Assembly (NCBI GenBank): GCA_963663605.2 | Contig: CAXXVF010000002.1 | Location: 248,001-312,000, forward strand | Direction of reading: 5' to 3' | DNA from: Sporobacter sp963663605 | GTDB taxonomy: Bacteria; Bacillota; Clostridia; Oscillospirales; Oscillospiraceae | Length of the DNA: 64,000 nt | Shown here: in pieces, positions 23,412 through 33,153 of the stretch | Position numbering within the stretch: the first letter of the stretch is position 1 | Layout: each line of letters begins with the position of its first letter | The notes under the pieces: model-generated | Seen by the model: the letters and a program-made list of their open reading frames with translations, nothing else | The model's database searches: none | Told to the model about the DNA's origin: nothing | Made by a program: the position numbers and the translations under genes

Positions 23412-23888
23412 TTACAGGACCGTCACGGGATGCAGGCTGTTAATCATTTTCAGAACGGACGGTTTTGAGTATGTATAGGGCGTCGTACGCAGATATTCTA
23501 TCCGTTTGTCGACAACAGCGGCCTTTGCCGGGTTCATCGCGATTTTTTTGACCATAGTAAGCCTTTTTAGTGAAACGTCGCGACCCGTTGCGGCGGAAGC
23601 GACGATGTCTGCGCGAAATTCAAAGCGGATATCCCACGGCTTGAGAACATCCCCGTAGTATAAATGAGAGACCTCGTGCCACAGACGGTTTGTGATAAAC
23701 GCCTCGTGCCACATTTTTAAAAGGTCGCAGCTGAGTATGATGAAGCTTGTACCGTCCTGATACAGAGCGCTCATCGTATCCGTGTCGTCATTTGCCAGAT
23801 AAACAGGTATGCCGTTCCAGCTGCGGTAATAACGGCAAAGCCGGATTGTACCGTTGTGTTGGAAATAAACCATTTTCCCGACATCCAT
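23412..23888 (-). CDS. Stand-alone HExxH protein, putative zinc peptidase
   Basis: A 158-residue protein with HEVSH in LWHEVSHLYYGD, the HExxH zinc-peptidase signature. A third ligand could be the Glu in FEFRADIVAS, since the spacing fits a gluzincin/IrrE-like layout (E-x2-AD). I chose ATG 23888 because GGGAG lies 9 nt upstream; the ATG at 23906 has none. No signal peptide is visible, so it is probably cytoplasmic. The neighbours give no hint: a polysaccharide gene ends on one side and a spore germination operon starts on the other. I do not recognise the family. Confidence 0.65.
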   Translation of the reverse strand: MDVGKMVYFQHNGTIRLCRYYRSWNGIPVYLANDDTDTMSALYQDGTSFIILSCDLLKMWHEAFITNRLWHEVSHLYYGDVLKPWDIRFEFRADIVASAATGRDVSLKRLTMVKKIAMNPAKAAVVDKRIEYLRTTPYTYSKPSVLKMINSLHPVTVL

Positions 23889-24215
23889 CGTCAGCAGCTC
23901 CCACATTGTTAAAGTAAGGCTGCGGGTATCGTACCCGCCGGGGCTGATTCGCGTCGCTTAATCGGCTGTTTGTATTATATTACCACAGAATGGTGAAGAA
24001 TGACAAATTATGTCGAAATAACCCACAAAAAACAGCTGAAAATCCCTTAGTTATCGGGATTTTCAGCTGTCTTGCCCATATACGGCCGTTCAAACGGCAA
24101 ATAGAGGCCGGTATGACAATGCATGCCAGCTAAGTAAATACTTGGCGGGGCGTGAAAGAAATGATATATCGGTAAAATGAAATACTAACAAAGAAAAAAA
24201 GTACGGAGAGGTTCC
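23889..24215. other. Intergenic region with a strong hairpin
   Basis: No gene is visible in these 327 bases. At 24032-24070 there is a 15-bp perfect inverted repeat (ACAGCTGAAAATCCC and its complement) with a 9-nt loop. On the minus strand it is followed by six T residues, so it would stop antisense transcripts running toward the HExxH gene. The rest holds the divergent promoter regions, with no clear consensus I can assign. Confidence 0.6.
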
Positions 24216-25817
24216 ATGTTCGGTTTTCTTCTTAAAAAAGCGGGTTTCTGGTTCGCGAAAAAACAACAGACGGATCAGCAAAGCCGGCCGGAAGCACAGG
24301 ATGAGAAAATCCCAGGGACGGTTGGTGATATCATAGCCGCCCTGAAAAAAGGTTTAGCGGGAAGCAACGACGTCGTTATCCGGGAGTTTTATATCGGCGG
24401 CGACGTCTGCGCCGATGCGGTGCTTGTTTATATAGACGGCCTGGCGGACACGGATATATTAAATGACGACGTCATCAAGCCGCTGATGTATGAGGTGCGC
24501 CGCGACGCTGAGCCGATGAAAAAAGACACCGTCATAGGATATATTGAAAAGTCATTGCTGTCTGTCAACGAGCTCAAGCGGGCGGACAGCCTGTACGCCG
24601 CGGTCGACGGCGTTTTGATGGGCGACGTCGCGCTGTTTGTGGACGGGGCGGAAAGCGCTTTCGTCATCAACACAAAGGGCTGGGAAAACAGAAGCATATC
24701 CGAACCGGCAAGCGAAGCGGTCATCCGGGGGCCGAGGGAGAGCTTCATCGAAAATATGCGGACCAATACGGCGATGCTGCGCCGGAAGATAAAGAACCCC
24801 GCGCTGATCTTTGAGCAGATGGTTATCGGCAGACGGACGCGGACGCCCGTCAGCATCGCCTATATCGACGGCCTGGCGCAGCAGGCCGTGATCGACGCGG
24901 TCAAAAAGCGCCTGAAAGCCATAAGAACCGATTCGATCCTGGAATCCGGTTATATTGAGCAATATATAGAAGACGCGCCCGCATCGCTTTTCGCGACCGT
25001 CGGCTATACGGAAAAGCCGGACGTTGCCGCGGCGAAGATGCTTGAGGGACGCGTTGCGATACTGGTGGACGGTACGCCGTTCGTGCTGACGGTGCCCTTT
25101 TTGTTCGTTGAAAGCTTTCAGGCGGCCGAGGACTATTATTTCCGGCCCTTTTTTACGACGATCACGCGGATCATCCGGATTATTGGTTATGCAATAACCG
25201 TTTTGGGTCCGGCGTTTTATGTGGCCGTCACGACGTTTCACCAGGAGCTTATCCCGACGAGCCTGCTCATAACGATGGCCAGGGCAAGGGAAGGCGTGCC
25301 GTTTCCGGCATTTGTGGAATCACTCGTCATGATCATTACGTTTGAGATCCTCAGGGAGGCCGGTATCCGCCTGCCGCGTCCGGTCGGCCAGGCGCTGAGC
25401 ATCGTCGGCGCTCTTGTTATCGGAGAATCCGCCGTATCGGCCGGACTTATCGGCGCGCCGATGGTCATCGTCGTTGCTATAACGGCCGTTTCAGGCTTTC
25501 TTGTGCCGACGCAGAACAACGCAGCGGCAGTGCTGCGGATCATCCTTTTAATACTGGGCGCCACCTTCGGCGGGTTCGGCCTCACGATCGGCATACTGGG
25601 CATACTGGTGCATCTGACGGCGCTCGAATCGTTTGGATATCCGTATCTCTTCCCGAGCGTGCCGTTTGATTTGGATGATTCTAAGGACGCTATGATCCGG
25701 GCGCCGCTGTGGCTCATGCTAACCCGGCCGAAAGGGATGGCAAACGACGCGCAGCGCAAGGCGTATATGGTGCCGCCCGTCGGGACGGATAAGGAAAACC
25801 CAGAGGAAATGCGGTGA
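24216..25817 (+). CDS. Spore germination protein, GerA family
   Basis: A 533-residue receptor subunit (GerAA/GerKA type) in the spore inner membrane. It has an N-terminal hydrophilic domain of about 270 residues with the family pattern DVVIREFYIGG and VDGAESAFVIN, then RPREGVPFPA-like sequence (ARAREGVPFPAFVESLVM) and four to five C-terminal membrane segments. PVGQALSIVGALVIGESAV is a further family block. It works with the GerC and GerB products just downstream as a nutrient-sensing complex. An AGAGG site precedes the ATG. The germinant cannot be predicted. Confidence 0.93.
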   Translation: MFGFLLKKAGFWFAKKQQTDQQSRPEAQDEKIPGTVGDIIAALKKGLAGSNDVVIREFYIGGDVCADAVLVYIDGLADTDILNDDVIKPLMYEVRRDAEPMKKDTVIGYIEKSLLSVNELKRADSLYAAVDGVLMGDVALFVDGAESAFVINTKGWENRSISEPASEAVIRGPRESFIENMRTNTAMLRRKIKNPALIFEQMVIGRRTRTPVSIAYIDGLAQQAVIDAVKKRLKAIRTDSILESGYIEQYIEDAPASLFATVGYTEKPDVAAAKMLEGRVAILVDGTPFVLTVPFLFVESFQAAEDYYFRPFFTTITRIIRIIGYAITVLGPAFYVAVTTFHQELIPTSLLITMARAREGVPFPAFVESLVMIITFEILREAGIRLPRPVGQALSIVGALVIGESAVSAGLIGAPMVIVVAITAVSGFLVPTQNNAAAVLRIILLILGATFGGFGLTIGILGILVHLTALESFGYPYLFPSVPFDLDDSKDAMIRAPLWLMLTRPKGMANDAQRKAYMVPPVGTDKENPEEMR

Positions 25818-25823
25818 ACGGCA

Positions 25824-27011
25824 ATGAAAAGATTCATTAAACCAACGGTAAGCATACTTTTGATTGTACTGTTTCTGCAGTGCCTATGCGGGTGTTTTGA
25901 CAGGCGGGAACTCGATACGATCGGTATCGTTATGGGCACGGCCATCGACAAAGCCGAACAAAATGAAGGGTTTGAAGTAACGATACAGCTGGCCAACCCG
26001 ACAAAAGGCGGCTCCGACAAGGGATCGAAGACTAAGAAAGACGGCTCCGGCGGGGAATCGTCCGAGTATATAAACATCAGTGAAACCGGCCGGAGCATCA
26101 ATTACATCATACGTGAGATACAGAACAAAATGAGCCGGATGATCTATGTGGCGCACAGTCAGAACATTGTAATCGGCGAAGAACTTGCTAAAGAAGACGT
26201 CAAGGACTGTCTGGATTTTTACGCACGGGCTCCGGAAGCACGGATGACGCAGTTTCTTTTCGTGGCAGAGGGAAAAGCAAGCGATATATACGACGTCCCG
26301 GCTGAATTTGAAAGTATGCCTTCAACGATGCTGACAAAAATGCTGAAAGATCAGCGCCTCACGTCGCAGGCGCCGGTCGTTACGGAATTTGAATTTATGT
26401 GCTGTATGATCCGGAAAACAAAATCCCCGGTCATGCCGATCGTCCGGATCATAGAGGACGAAGACAAAAAGAGGCTGGAAGTCGACGGCTGCGCTGTGTT
26501 TAAGGAAAACCGTATGGTGGGGACGTTTGACGAAACCGAGACGCGGGGCATGCTGTTTATTGAAAACAAAGTCAAATCCGGGGCTATAACGGTCGAGCTG
26601 GAAGACGCCGTTTTGACGGTTGAAATCAGTAAAGCGCAAGGCTCCGTAAATGCGCATTTATACGAGGATGGATCCATTCGATATGATGTCCGGGTGAATG
26701 TAACGGCCGGTCTCGGCGATCAGACCGGCACATTCAACGCAGCCGACCCGGACAACGCGCCCCAATTTCTGCATGCGGTCGAGGACGCTGTGAAAAACGA
26801 GATCCAAAGCGCCGTCGATAAATCCAAAGAACTCGATGCCGACGTTTTTGGATTCGGAGAAAGCTTAAAACGGAAATATCCGGACCAGTGGGATGCGCTT
26901 GCGGATAAATGGGACGAACTGTATCCGGAGGCTGCGGTTGACATTTCCGTTGAGGCACGGGCCGACGGCAGCGGGCGCATCTCGATGCCGCTTGTACCGG
27001 AAACGATATAA
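25824..27011 (+). CDS. Spore germination lipoprotein, Ger(x)C family
   Basis: A 395-residue lipoprotein subunit of the germinant receptor. The signal sequence ends in a lipobox region LCGC, followed by FDRRELDTIGIVMGTAID, the family start. Conserved ARAPEARMTQFLFVAEG and a C-terminal domain rich in helical charged residues (WDALADKWDELYPEAAV) agree with GerAC. It starts 6 nt after the gerA-type stop, so the two are coupled. Processing by prolipoprotein transferase and signal peptidase II is expected. Confidence 0.92.
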   Translation: MKRFIKPTVSILLIVLFLQCLCGCFDRRELDTIGIVMGTAIDKAEQNEGFEVTIQLANPTKGGSDKGSKTKKDGSGGESSEYINISETGRSINYIIREIQNKMSRMIYVAHSQNIVIGEELAKEDVKDCLDFYARAPEARMTQFLFVAEGKASDIYDVPAEFESMPSTMLTKMLKDQRLTSQAPVVTEFEFMCCMIRKTKSPVMPIVRIIEDEDKKRLEVDGCAVFKENRMVGTFDETETRGMLFIENKVKSGAITVELEDAVLTVEISKAQGSVNAHLYEDGSIRYDVRVNVTAGLGDQTGTFNAADPDNAPQFLHAVEDAVKNEIQSAVDKSKELDADVFGFGESLKRKYPDQWDALADKWDELYPEAAVDISVEARADGSGRISMPLVPETI

Positions 27012-27063
27012 ACCAAATAATATTGTATGATACGGCAGTCTGTCGAGAGGGGGAGTCCGGCGC

Positions 27064-28167
27064 GTGAATAAATCCATTTCGACCAACCAGCTCGCTTACT
27101 CGGTCAGCGCGTTTATTCTGGCATCAAGCCTGCTCGCAAGCAATTTATACCAATTTGCCAAAAATGATTCCTGGGTCTCGGTCCTTATGGGTTTTGCAGC
27201 GAGCCTGTTGATCGTCAGCATCTATATCGCTTTGTCAAGACGGTATCCAGGAATGGGACTCTTCGATATAAACAACGCTGTTTTAGGAAAAATCGCCGGT
27301 AAAGCGGTTTCTGCGCTTTATGTATTTTTCTTTTTTGAATTGGCTATGTTCAACACGCGTGACCTTGGAGATTTTATTAAAAGTTCCGTTTTGAGGCAGA
27401 CGCCGCTGATGCTCGTTATTATCATATTCCTGATCCTGTGCGCCTGGGCTGTCCGGAAAGGGCCCGTCAATATGACGCGCTACGGTTTTTTGGCGACGGC
27501 CGTTTCGGTCGGCGCGACTATTGCCGTTACGCTGTTTTTGGTCGACAAGTTTGAGCTGAGGCATTTGCTGCCGGCCTTCAAGCTGCCGGTCAGAAATTAT
27601 CTGATCGGCGCGCATATTGTGGCGATGCTCCCATTTTGCGAGATTCTCGCGTTCATGACGCTGATACCGTCTATGAACCGGCCGTATGGGTTTGGTCATG
27701 CCATGCGCAAGGGCATTATTATAGCCGCCGTCATGATGCTCGTTGTTGTGTTGAGAGACACGATCGTTTTGGGTAAGTTTATCTCTGTTTTTACGATGCC
27801 GTCTTATTATTCGGCGCGCTATATCGATATCGGCGACATTCTGACGCGCGTGGAAATCGTTTATGCCATTGTTCTCATCGGACTGCTGTTTTTCAAGGTG
27901 AGTATCGCCTACTACGCTGCCGTATCCGGCGTCGCGCATATATTCGGAATAGATTCAAACCGGCCGTTTATATATATAATCGGCGCGCTCATATGTATTT
28001 ATGCGTCGGCCTGTTTTACGTCCATGGCGGAGCATATCAAGTGGAACATGACGGCTGCTTCAACAAGTTCGACGTTTTTCATTATTCTCTTGCCGCTGCT
28101 GACGCTTCTGGTATCCGTTGTCCGCGAAAGCATCTCAAAGTCCGAGAACGCATCGAAAACGCAATGA
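27064..28167 (+). CDS. Spore germination permease, GerB family
   Basis: A 367-residue integral membrane subunit with about ten transmembrane segments, related to amino-acid/polyamine transporters and thought to bind the germinant. The N-terminus SISTNQLAYSVSAFILASSLL and the DIGDILTRVEIVYAIV block are family features. It starts with GTG at 27064 behind GAGGGGG. Third gene of the gerA-gerC-gerB operon. Confidence 0.92.
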   Translation: MNKSISTNQLAYSVSAFILASSLLASNLYQFAKNDSWVSVLMGFAASLLIVSIYIALSRRYPGMGLFDINNAVLGKIAGKAVSALYVFFFFELAMFNTRDLGDFIKSSVLRQTPLMLVIIIFLILCAWAVRKGPVNMTRYGFLATAVSVGATIAVTLFLVDKFELRHLLPAFKLPVRNYLIGAHIVAMLPFCEILAFMTLIPSMNRPYGFGHAMRKGIIIAAVMMLVVVLRDTIVLGKFISVFTMPSYYSARYIDIGDILTRVEIVYAIVLIGLLFFKVSIAYYAAVSGVAHIFGIDSNRPFIYIIGALICIYASACFTSMAEHIKWNMTAASTSSTFFIILLPLLTLLVSVVRESISKSENASKTQ

Positions 28168-28201
28168 ACCGGCACGGCCGCCGTATGCTGGAGGGGATCG
28201 T

Positions 28202-28426
28202 TTGTTTATTCTTGTCATCGTTGTATTCTGCTTGCTGGCGCTTTCGGATTTTCCGAGTCTGATCAAAGGCGGGAAGTGGAAAGCCGTTGTGGTGCTGGGC
28301 TGTTTTTACGCGGGCGTGCTGACCCTGGCCTTGCTGATGTCTTTGGATGTAAAGCTGCCGAGTCCGTTTGTCGGTATGCAGGAATTAATTGTAGACGTAT
28401 TGCATCTGGGATACCCGAAACCGTAA
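28202..28426 (+). CDS. Small two-helix membrane protein of the ger operon
   Basis: A 74-residue protein with two hydrophobic segments (FILVIVVFCLLAL and VVVLGCFYAGVLTLALLM). A TTG at 28202 preceded by GGAGGGG is the best start; the open frame continues upstream without a ribosome binding site inside the GerB gene. It sits 34 nt after gerB and before a terminator, so it belongs to the operon. Small membrane proteins, sometimes called a D subunit, accompany several ger operons and can modulate the receptor. Assignment to that group is inference. Confidence 0.68.
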   Translation: MFILVIVVFCLLALSDFPSLIKGGKWKAVVVLGCFYAGVLTLALLMSLDVKLPSPFVGMQELIVDVLHLGYPKP

Positions 28427-28440
28427 AATTGCGAAGAAAA

Positions 28441-28470
28441 GGAAGCTTTCTTTGGAAAGCTTCCCTTTTT
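28441..28470 (+). terminator. Terminator of the ger operon
   Basis: GGAAGCTTTC, a TTTG loop, GAAAGCTTCC, then CTTTTT, 15 nt after the last reading frame. Confidence 0.88.
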
Positions 28471-28505
28471 GCCAGCAGGGGAGAGAGAAAGCGTAATGCG
28501 AATAC

Positions 28506-31148
28506 TTAAACCGCGGATAACAGCATATAAAGGATCAACGCCGCTTCGTATCGTTTCATATATGTTGACAGGTTGAGCGTATCCGCGTCGAGTATTCCGG
28601 CATATATCAATGTCTCAACAGAATCAACGGCGTAATCCGCTGCGCTGCCGTAATCCACAGAGCCCTCAAGCTCTGCGTCCTCCGGTATTTGCGGCAGTTC
28701 GCCGATAACGTTCAGCAGCCGGCAGAGCATCGTCACAGCGTCCTGAACGGTGATATGCGCATCCGGCAGATACAGGTTTCCGCCGACGCCGTTTGAGATG
28801 CCGAGGCTTTTAGCCGCTGCGAGATATCCGGCATACCAACCGTCGCCCGCGTCGTCAAAGTTGTCCTCGGAGTCTTCCGGGATCGGGACGCAGTAGGCGC
28901 GCAGTATCATGGCCATGTACTCGCCGCGCGTCAAGGCTTTTTCCGGCTCGAACAGCCCGTCTTCAGCGATATCGTCCAGGACGCCGCGCGCGGCGATAAA
29001 CGTGACGGCGTCATAGTGCGCGCTGTCTTCCTCGACGTCCGAATAACGGATCTCATTGTAGCTGACGCCGTAGACCGAGAAATGATTGACCGTGAATACG
29101 ACTTCACGCGCAACCTCATTATACGTTCCCCGGGTTTCCTGAAGCTGGCCGGAGCTGTCCACATAATAAACGACAACGGCGTTCGGGTCTTCGCCTTCTT
29201 TTGGTGTATAGTGTATTCCTATACTGGCTTTTCCGGCCAGATCCGTGATCTGTTCATCGCCGATTTTCAAAGAAAAATCCAGCACCGGTCGGTCGCCGAT
29301 TTTCTCTTTCACATCGTCGTCGAACGAATCGACGTCGACCTGTTCCACTTTGAAAACAATATCGCCGTCTTTTTCATTTTCGCATAAGTTCTTAGTGGCG
29401 TCGGAATCGAACGTTATTCCGGCAAAATCCGTACCGACGTAAAAGTCGGCGTAATAATCATAATAGCATCCGCTGTAAAGGCTTTCCTTGAGTTTATCTT
29501 TATTGACCGTGACCTGATTGGACGTGGCGGTATTCGACCATGATGCGCCTTTGATTTCGACGTTTCCGTTGTCCCAACTGGAATACAAGACGCACTCGTT
29601 GCTGACGCTGTTTTCAGGTCTGGGCGTCGGCTGTATGTATGGCAGCTGTATATTGTGTACGTCAAACTTCAGCGTCTCTTCGGCGCTTTCGTTTCCGGAG
29701 GCGTCTTTAACTGCGCCGGACGGCATTTTCACTTCATACCGGCCCGCTTGTTTGAATGTCTGATTCGCCGTTTCCGGCGTTAAGAGGACGGTCATTTTAC
29801 TTTCATCGTTAAGATCAACCGTCAGATCGCCGTATGTTGTGCCGTCGGCCACCGCGCCGCTGCCCCCGCCGAATGTAGCTTCCTTTGTGTTATCGACCGT
29901 GACGTCCTCGTCGTAAACGATCCTGACTTCCGTCACTTTATCCAACTCGAGCGTAAAGTTAAAAGTGTCGTTCGCATCCGGCTGCTGCTGAGAGCCGTTG
30001 ACCGTAACGGTGATGCTTTCGATAACAGGAAAATCTGTATCTTCCTGTGCGTTGATTGTTATTTTTGCTTCATCGTTGCCGTTGCCCGCAAGATCGCTGA
30101 ACGTATTCTGGGGGATCGTGATCTCATACGTGCCGGACTGGGAAAACGTTTCATTGCTGGATTCCGGTGTGATGATCAGCGTTTTACTGTCTGATCCGGG
30201 CGCGGCGTCGCCGAATGACGCGCCGGGCGTATAAGCGCCGCCGTCGATCGTAATCTCTTTGCTCTCATCGACCGTGCCCACTTCGCTGAACACGACTTCT
30301 ACTTCCGTCAGGTGATCGAAATCGATTGTGAAATCAAACGCGCCGCCGGCATTTTGTAAGTGTTCTGCGTCGTTGACCGTTGCGGTTATGCTTTCAATGA
30401 CCGGCAAAGTACTGTCGCCCGTGGCGTTCACCGTTATTTCGATCGTTCCGCTGCCGTTGCTTTGACGGTCAAGCAGCAGGCCGTCCTCCAGCGTGATGGT
30501 ATATGTATCGGCTTGTGAAAACTTTTCATTTCCCATGAGCGGCGTAATAATAACGGTTTTATTATCCGAATCGCCGGGATCGAGCGCCGCGCCGCCATAT
30601 GGCGTACCGGCCGTGTAGGCGCCACCCTCTATCGTGATGGTTTTAGTATCGTCTACGGTGATGCCCTCATTTGCATGAAGCGTAAGCTGCGTCAAGTCAA
30701 AATTGACGTCTTTCGTCAAAGTATTGTTCGTCAGGCAGGTGCTGCCGGTATCGGTGGCCGCCCATATGCTCGAAATGTCCGGAGGCGTCTGATCCGGTAT
30801 CAGCAGCAGGTTTACGCCTGTGACATCGGTCCCGCTGACTGTTACAGTCGATGTTTCCGATTTGTCATAATACCCGGGATACGGCTCAACATAGACCGTA
30901 TAAGCGCCGTCTAATGCATAAAGTGTAAAGTTGCCCAGAGCGTCCGTCTGTGTACTGGTGTAAATAGAATTATATGAGGTGTCTTTCAGGTAAACTGTAA
31001 CGCCGCTCAGATTGGCGCCTGTGCCCGCGCCGTCGACTAATTTGCCGCTGACTGCATACCCTCCGGCTTGCGCTATGTTCAATGGCATGAGTGCAAACAG
31101 CAAAACCATTGCCAAAAAAACAGACGCCGGTTTCTTAAATCCCTTCAT
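28506..31148 (-). CDS. Large SLH-anchored surface protein with Ig-like repeats
   Basis: An 880-residue exported protein. The ATG at 31148 has AGAGGAG upstream; the 36 extra residues of the longer frame are rejected. Residues 1-28 are a signal peptide ending IAQA. Residues about 30-120 look like a Cna-B / carboxypeptidase-regulatory fold (GYAVSGKLVDGAG; TDALGNFTLYALDGAYTV). Three similar Ig-like repeats of roughly 110-120 residues follow, each with a pattern like DSTLPVIESITATVN and FSQxGTYEITIP. A linker with two degenerate beta domains leads to C-terminal SLH modules (YDAVTFIAARGVLDDI; WYAGYLAAAKSLGISNGVG). Likely an S-layer-associated adhesin or structural protein. Confidence 0.86.
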   Translation of the reverse strand: MKGFKKPASVFLAMVLLFALMPLNIAQAGGYAVSGKLVDGAGTGANLSGVTVYLKDTSYNSIYTSTQTDALGNFTLYALDGAYTVYVEPYPGYYDKSETSTVTVSGTDVTGVNLLLIPDQTPPDISSIWAATDTGSTCLTNNTLTKDVNFDLTQLTLHANEGITVDDTKTITIEGGAYTAGTPYGGAALDPGDSDNKTVIITPLMGNEKFSQADTYTITLEDGLLLDRQSNGSGTIEITVNATGDSTLPVIESITATVNDAEHLQNAGGAFDFTIDFDHLTEVEVVFSEVGTVDESKEITIDGGAYTPGASFGDAAPGSDSKTLIITPESSNETFSQSGTYEITIPQNTFSDLAGNGNDEAKITINAQEDTDFPVIESITVTVNGSQQQPDANDTFNFTLELDKVTEVRIVYDEDVTVDNTKEATFGGGSGAVADGTTYGDLTVDLNDESKMTVLLTPETANQTFKQAGRYEVKMPSGAVKDASGNESAEETLKFDVHNIQLPYIQPTPRPENSVSNECVLYSSWDNGNVEIKGASWSNTATSNQVTVNKDKLKESLYSGCYYDYYADFYVGTDFAGITFDSDATKNLCENEKDGDIVFKVEQVDVDSFDDDVKEKIGDRPVLDFSLKIGDEQITDLAGKASIGIHYTPKEGEDPNAVVVYYVDSSGQLQETRGTYNEVAREVVFTVNHFSVYGVSYNEIRYSDVEEDSAHYDAVTFIAARGVLDDIAEDGLFEPEKALTRGEYMAMILRAYCVPIPEDSEDNFDDAGDGWYAGYLAAAKSLGISNGVGGNLYLPDAHITVQDAVTMLCRLLNVIGELPQIPEDAELEGSVDYGSAADYAVDSVETLIYAGILDADTLNLSTYMKRYEAALILYMLLSAV

Positions 31149-31230
31149 TTGCGTGTCTCCTCTCTGTTTGACATACCGGCAGTGCGCGGATAAACCGTGA
31201 TAACGGCGTGCGCCGCCGGTATGTCTTATA

Positions 31231-31821
31231 TTATGAAATGCCTTTCCATAAAACATTGAACAATGATTCGCAATACGCTCCGATATCCAGCTCCGGATCG
31301 GTAAAGCGCATGATGTTCGAACCTTCCATCAAACAGCCCAGCAGCAGGTAAACCGTTTCCGGGTCCGTATCCGTGCTGATTTCATTTTGTGATTTCGCTT
31401 CTGTGATCTTCAGTTCAAGCAGCTGCCTGTAAGCTTGATTTGATATGTTGAGATGCTCGAAGGCTTCGGGATATATGGCCGCTATATCCAGAAAAAATTG
31501 GTATTGGCCCGCTTTTGTCTCGGCGCCGTAAAGCTCATATACCAGCTCGTTATCCATCCCGAGCGACATGCATGTCTCGTAAATAAGCTCTTTAAGAGTG
31601 CCGGAGCGTGAAACGAGCGCGTCCATCCAGATGCCCCATTTTTCAAAAAAGGCAACGGTACAGGCCTCGAATAGCGCCTGTTTGCTTTCGAAGTGGTAAA
31701 AAATACTCGCCTGCCTGATGCCCGCCGTTTTGGCGATCTCCTTCAGCGGTATATTGGCAAAGCCTTTCTCGAGAAAGGCCTTTAGCGCGATATCAATAAG
31801 TTCCTGCTTTTTATTTTTCAT
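31231..31821 (-). CDS. TetR-family repressor
   Basis: A 196-residue transcription factor. Residues 1-50 form the TetR HTH (ALKAFLEKGFANIPLKEIAKTAGIRQASIFYHFESKQALF). The C-terminal helical ligand domain has no recognisable effector signature. No good ribosome binding site precedes the ATG, so expression may be low. A 20-bp palindrome sits 10 nt upstream of its start and within the intergenic region shared with the divergent BASS-family transporter gene. That makes it the likely regulator of itself and the transporter. Confidence 0.9.
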   Translation of the reverse strand: MKNKKQELIDIALKAFLEKGFANIPLKEIAKTAGIRQASIFYHFESKQALFEACTVAFFEKWGIWMDALVSRSGTLKELIYETCMSLGMDNELVYELYGAETKAGQYQFFLDIAAIYPEAFEHLNISNQAYRQLLELKITEAKSQNEISTDTDPETVYLLLGCLMEGSNIMRFTDPELDIGAYCESLFNVLWKGIS

Positions 31822-31830
31822 ATTTCACAC

Positions 31831-31850
31831 TACCTACTGGTTGGTAGGTA
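31831..31850. promoter_or_regulatory. Palindromic operator for the TetR regulator
   Basis: TACCTAC-N6-GTAGGTA, a 20-bp site with perfect 7-bp arms. This is the form bound by many AcrR/TetR-type repressors, and it lies in the divergent region between the tetR-like gene and the transporter gene. Confidence 0.8.
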
Positions 31851-32025
31851 AATTATAGCGGAAAAAATCAGTTTGGTCAACAGTAAAAATAACGTAGCAA
31901 AACAGCTTAACCCAAGAAATACTTTTAAGACGGCTTGAAGCGATGGATACCGGCGGAGGCGAATGTGATCATATCACAGCAGGAGATGCCGGAAGGGGAT
32001 TATAATCAAACAAAAAAACAAGGCG

Positions 32026-33033
32026 ATGAAAATAATGGGTCAACAAATATTCAGGGCTTTGAGCGCGCTGCAAAAGAATCTAATCATCAGCATACCGGCG
32101 GCAATGATCTTAGGCCTCGCGGCAGGTCTGTTGTTCAACACGGCTTTTTTGAAAGAGCTGATCGTGCCGTTCACATTTTTGATGGTTTATCCCATGATGG
32201 TAACGCTCAACATCAAAGAGCTCTTTAAAAAAGGCGACATGAAGCTGCAGCTTACGGCACAGGGGATCAATTTTCTGATTATACCGTTTTTAGGGCTCGG
32301 GATCGGCCTGATGTTTTTCAGGGACAATCCACTGGCTATTCTGGGCCTGCTGCTTGCGGCGCTGCTGCCGACGTCGGGCATGACCATATCCTGGACGGGT
32401 TTTGCCAAAGGCAACATGCCCGCGGCCGTAAAAATGACGGTGATCGGGCTGATATTGGGCTCGCTGCTCACGCCCGTCTATATCAAGCTCCTGATGGGGA
32501 CCGCCGTCGATGTCTCATTTGTGAAGGTTTTCACGCAGATACTGTTTATTGTGTTTTTGCCGCTGATCGCCGGATATTTAACGCAGGCGCTGCTCGTTAA
32601 AAAATTCGGACATGAGCGCTTTCAAAGCGACATCAAGAAGAAATTTCCGGTGGTTTCGACGATAGGCGTATTGCTGATTGTTTTCATATCCATGGCGCTC
32701 AAGGCGAAAAGCATCTTTGAAAACCCGATGATACTGCTGTATTATCTGCTGCCGCTGGCTTTGCTTTATGTGGTCAACTTCCTGCTGAGTACCATCCTGG
32801 GAAAACTCCTGTTCAAGCGGAGAGATGCCATAGCGCTCGTATACGGCACCGTCATGAGGAATTTGTCCATCGCGCTGGCGATTGCCATGAGCGCGTTCGG
32901 CGAAAAGGGCAGCGATATAGCGATCATCATCGCGCTTGCTTATATCATCCAGGTGCAGGCGGCGGCATGGTATGTCAAACTGACGGACAAGATATTCAAA
33001 AAAACCGACGCGGCTAAAGTTCCGGCCAAATAA
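32026..33033 (+). CDS. Bile acid:sodium symporter / ACR3-like transporter
   Basis: A 335-residue protein with ten hydrophobic segments, of the BART superfamily (bile acid:Na symporters and ACR3 arsenite exporters). Blocks LIVPFTFLMVYPMMVTLNIKEL and LAALLPTSGMTISWTGFAKGN are typical, and GTVMRNLSIALAIAMSAFG resembles the second conserved helix. It is divergent from the TetR gene, whose operator lies between them, so inducible export or uptake of a small organic or oxyanion compound is likely. The start codon is uncertain (32026 or 32035), since both ribosome binding sites are weak. Arsenite versus organic anion cannot be settled. Confidence 0.82.
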   Translation: MKIMGQQIFRALSALQKNLIISIPAAMILGLAAGLLFNTAFLKELIVPFTFLMVYPMMVTLNIKELFKKGDMKLQLTAQGINFLIIPFLGLGIGLMFFRDNPLAILGLLLAALLPTSGMTISWTGFAKGNMPAAVKMTVIGLILGSLLTPVYIKLLMGTAVDVSFVKVFTQILFIVFLPLIAGYLTQALLVKKFGHERFQSDIKKKFPVVSTIGVLLIVFISMALKAKSIFENPMILLYYLLPLALLYVVNFLLSTILGKLLFKRRDAIALVYGTVMRNLSIALAIAMSAFGEKGSDIAIIIALAYIIQVQAAAWYVKLTDKIFKKTDAAKVPAK

Positions 33034-33064
33034 GGCCTTTATGATATAAACCGGTTCCGGCTGA

Positions 33065-33109
33065 GCCGGGCCCCGGATTCCGAAGCAAACGGAAACCGGG
33101 GCCCGGTTT
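33065..33109 (+). terminator. Terminator after the transporter gene
   Basis: A GC-rich stem CCGGGCCCCGG / CCGGGGCCCGG with an inner TTCCG/CGGAA pair, followed by TTTGTCTTT. Confidence 0.82.
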
Positions 33110-33153
33110 GTCTTTACATATACATAAAGCAGGGACAGATGCCGAAATACCTT

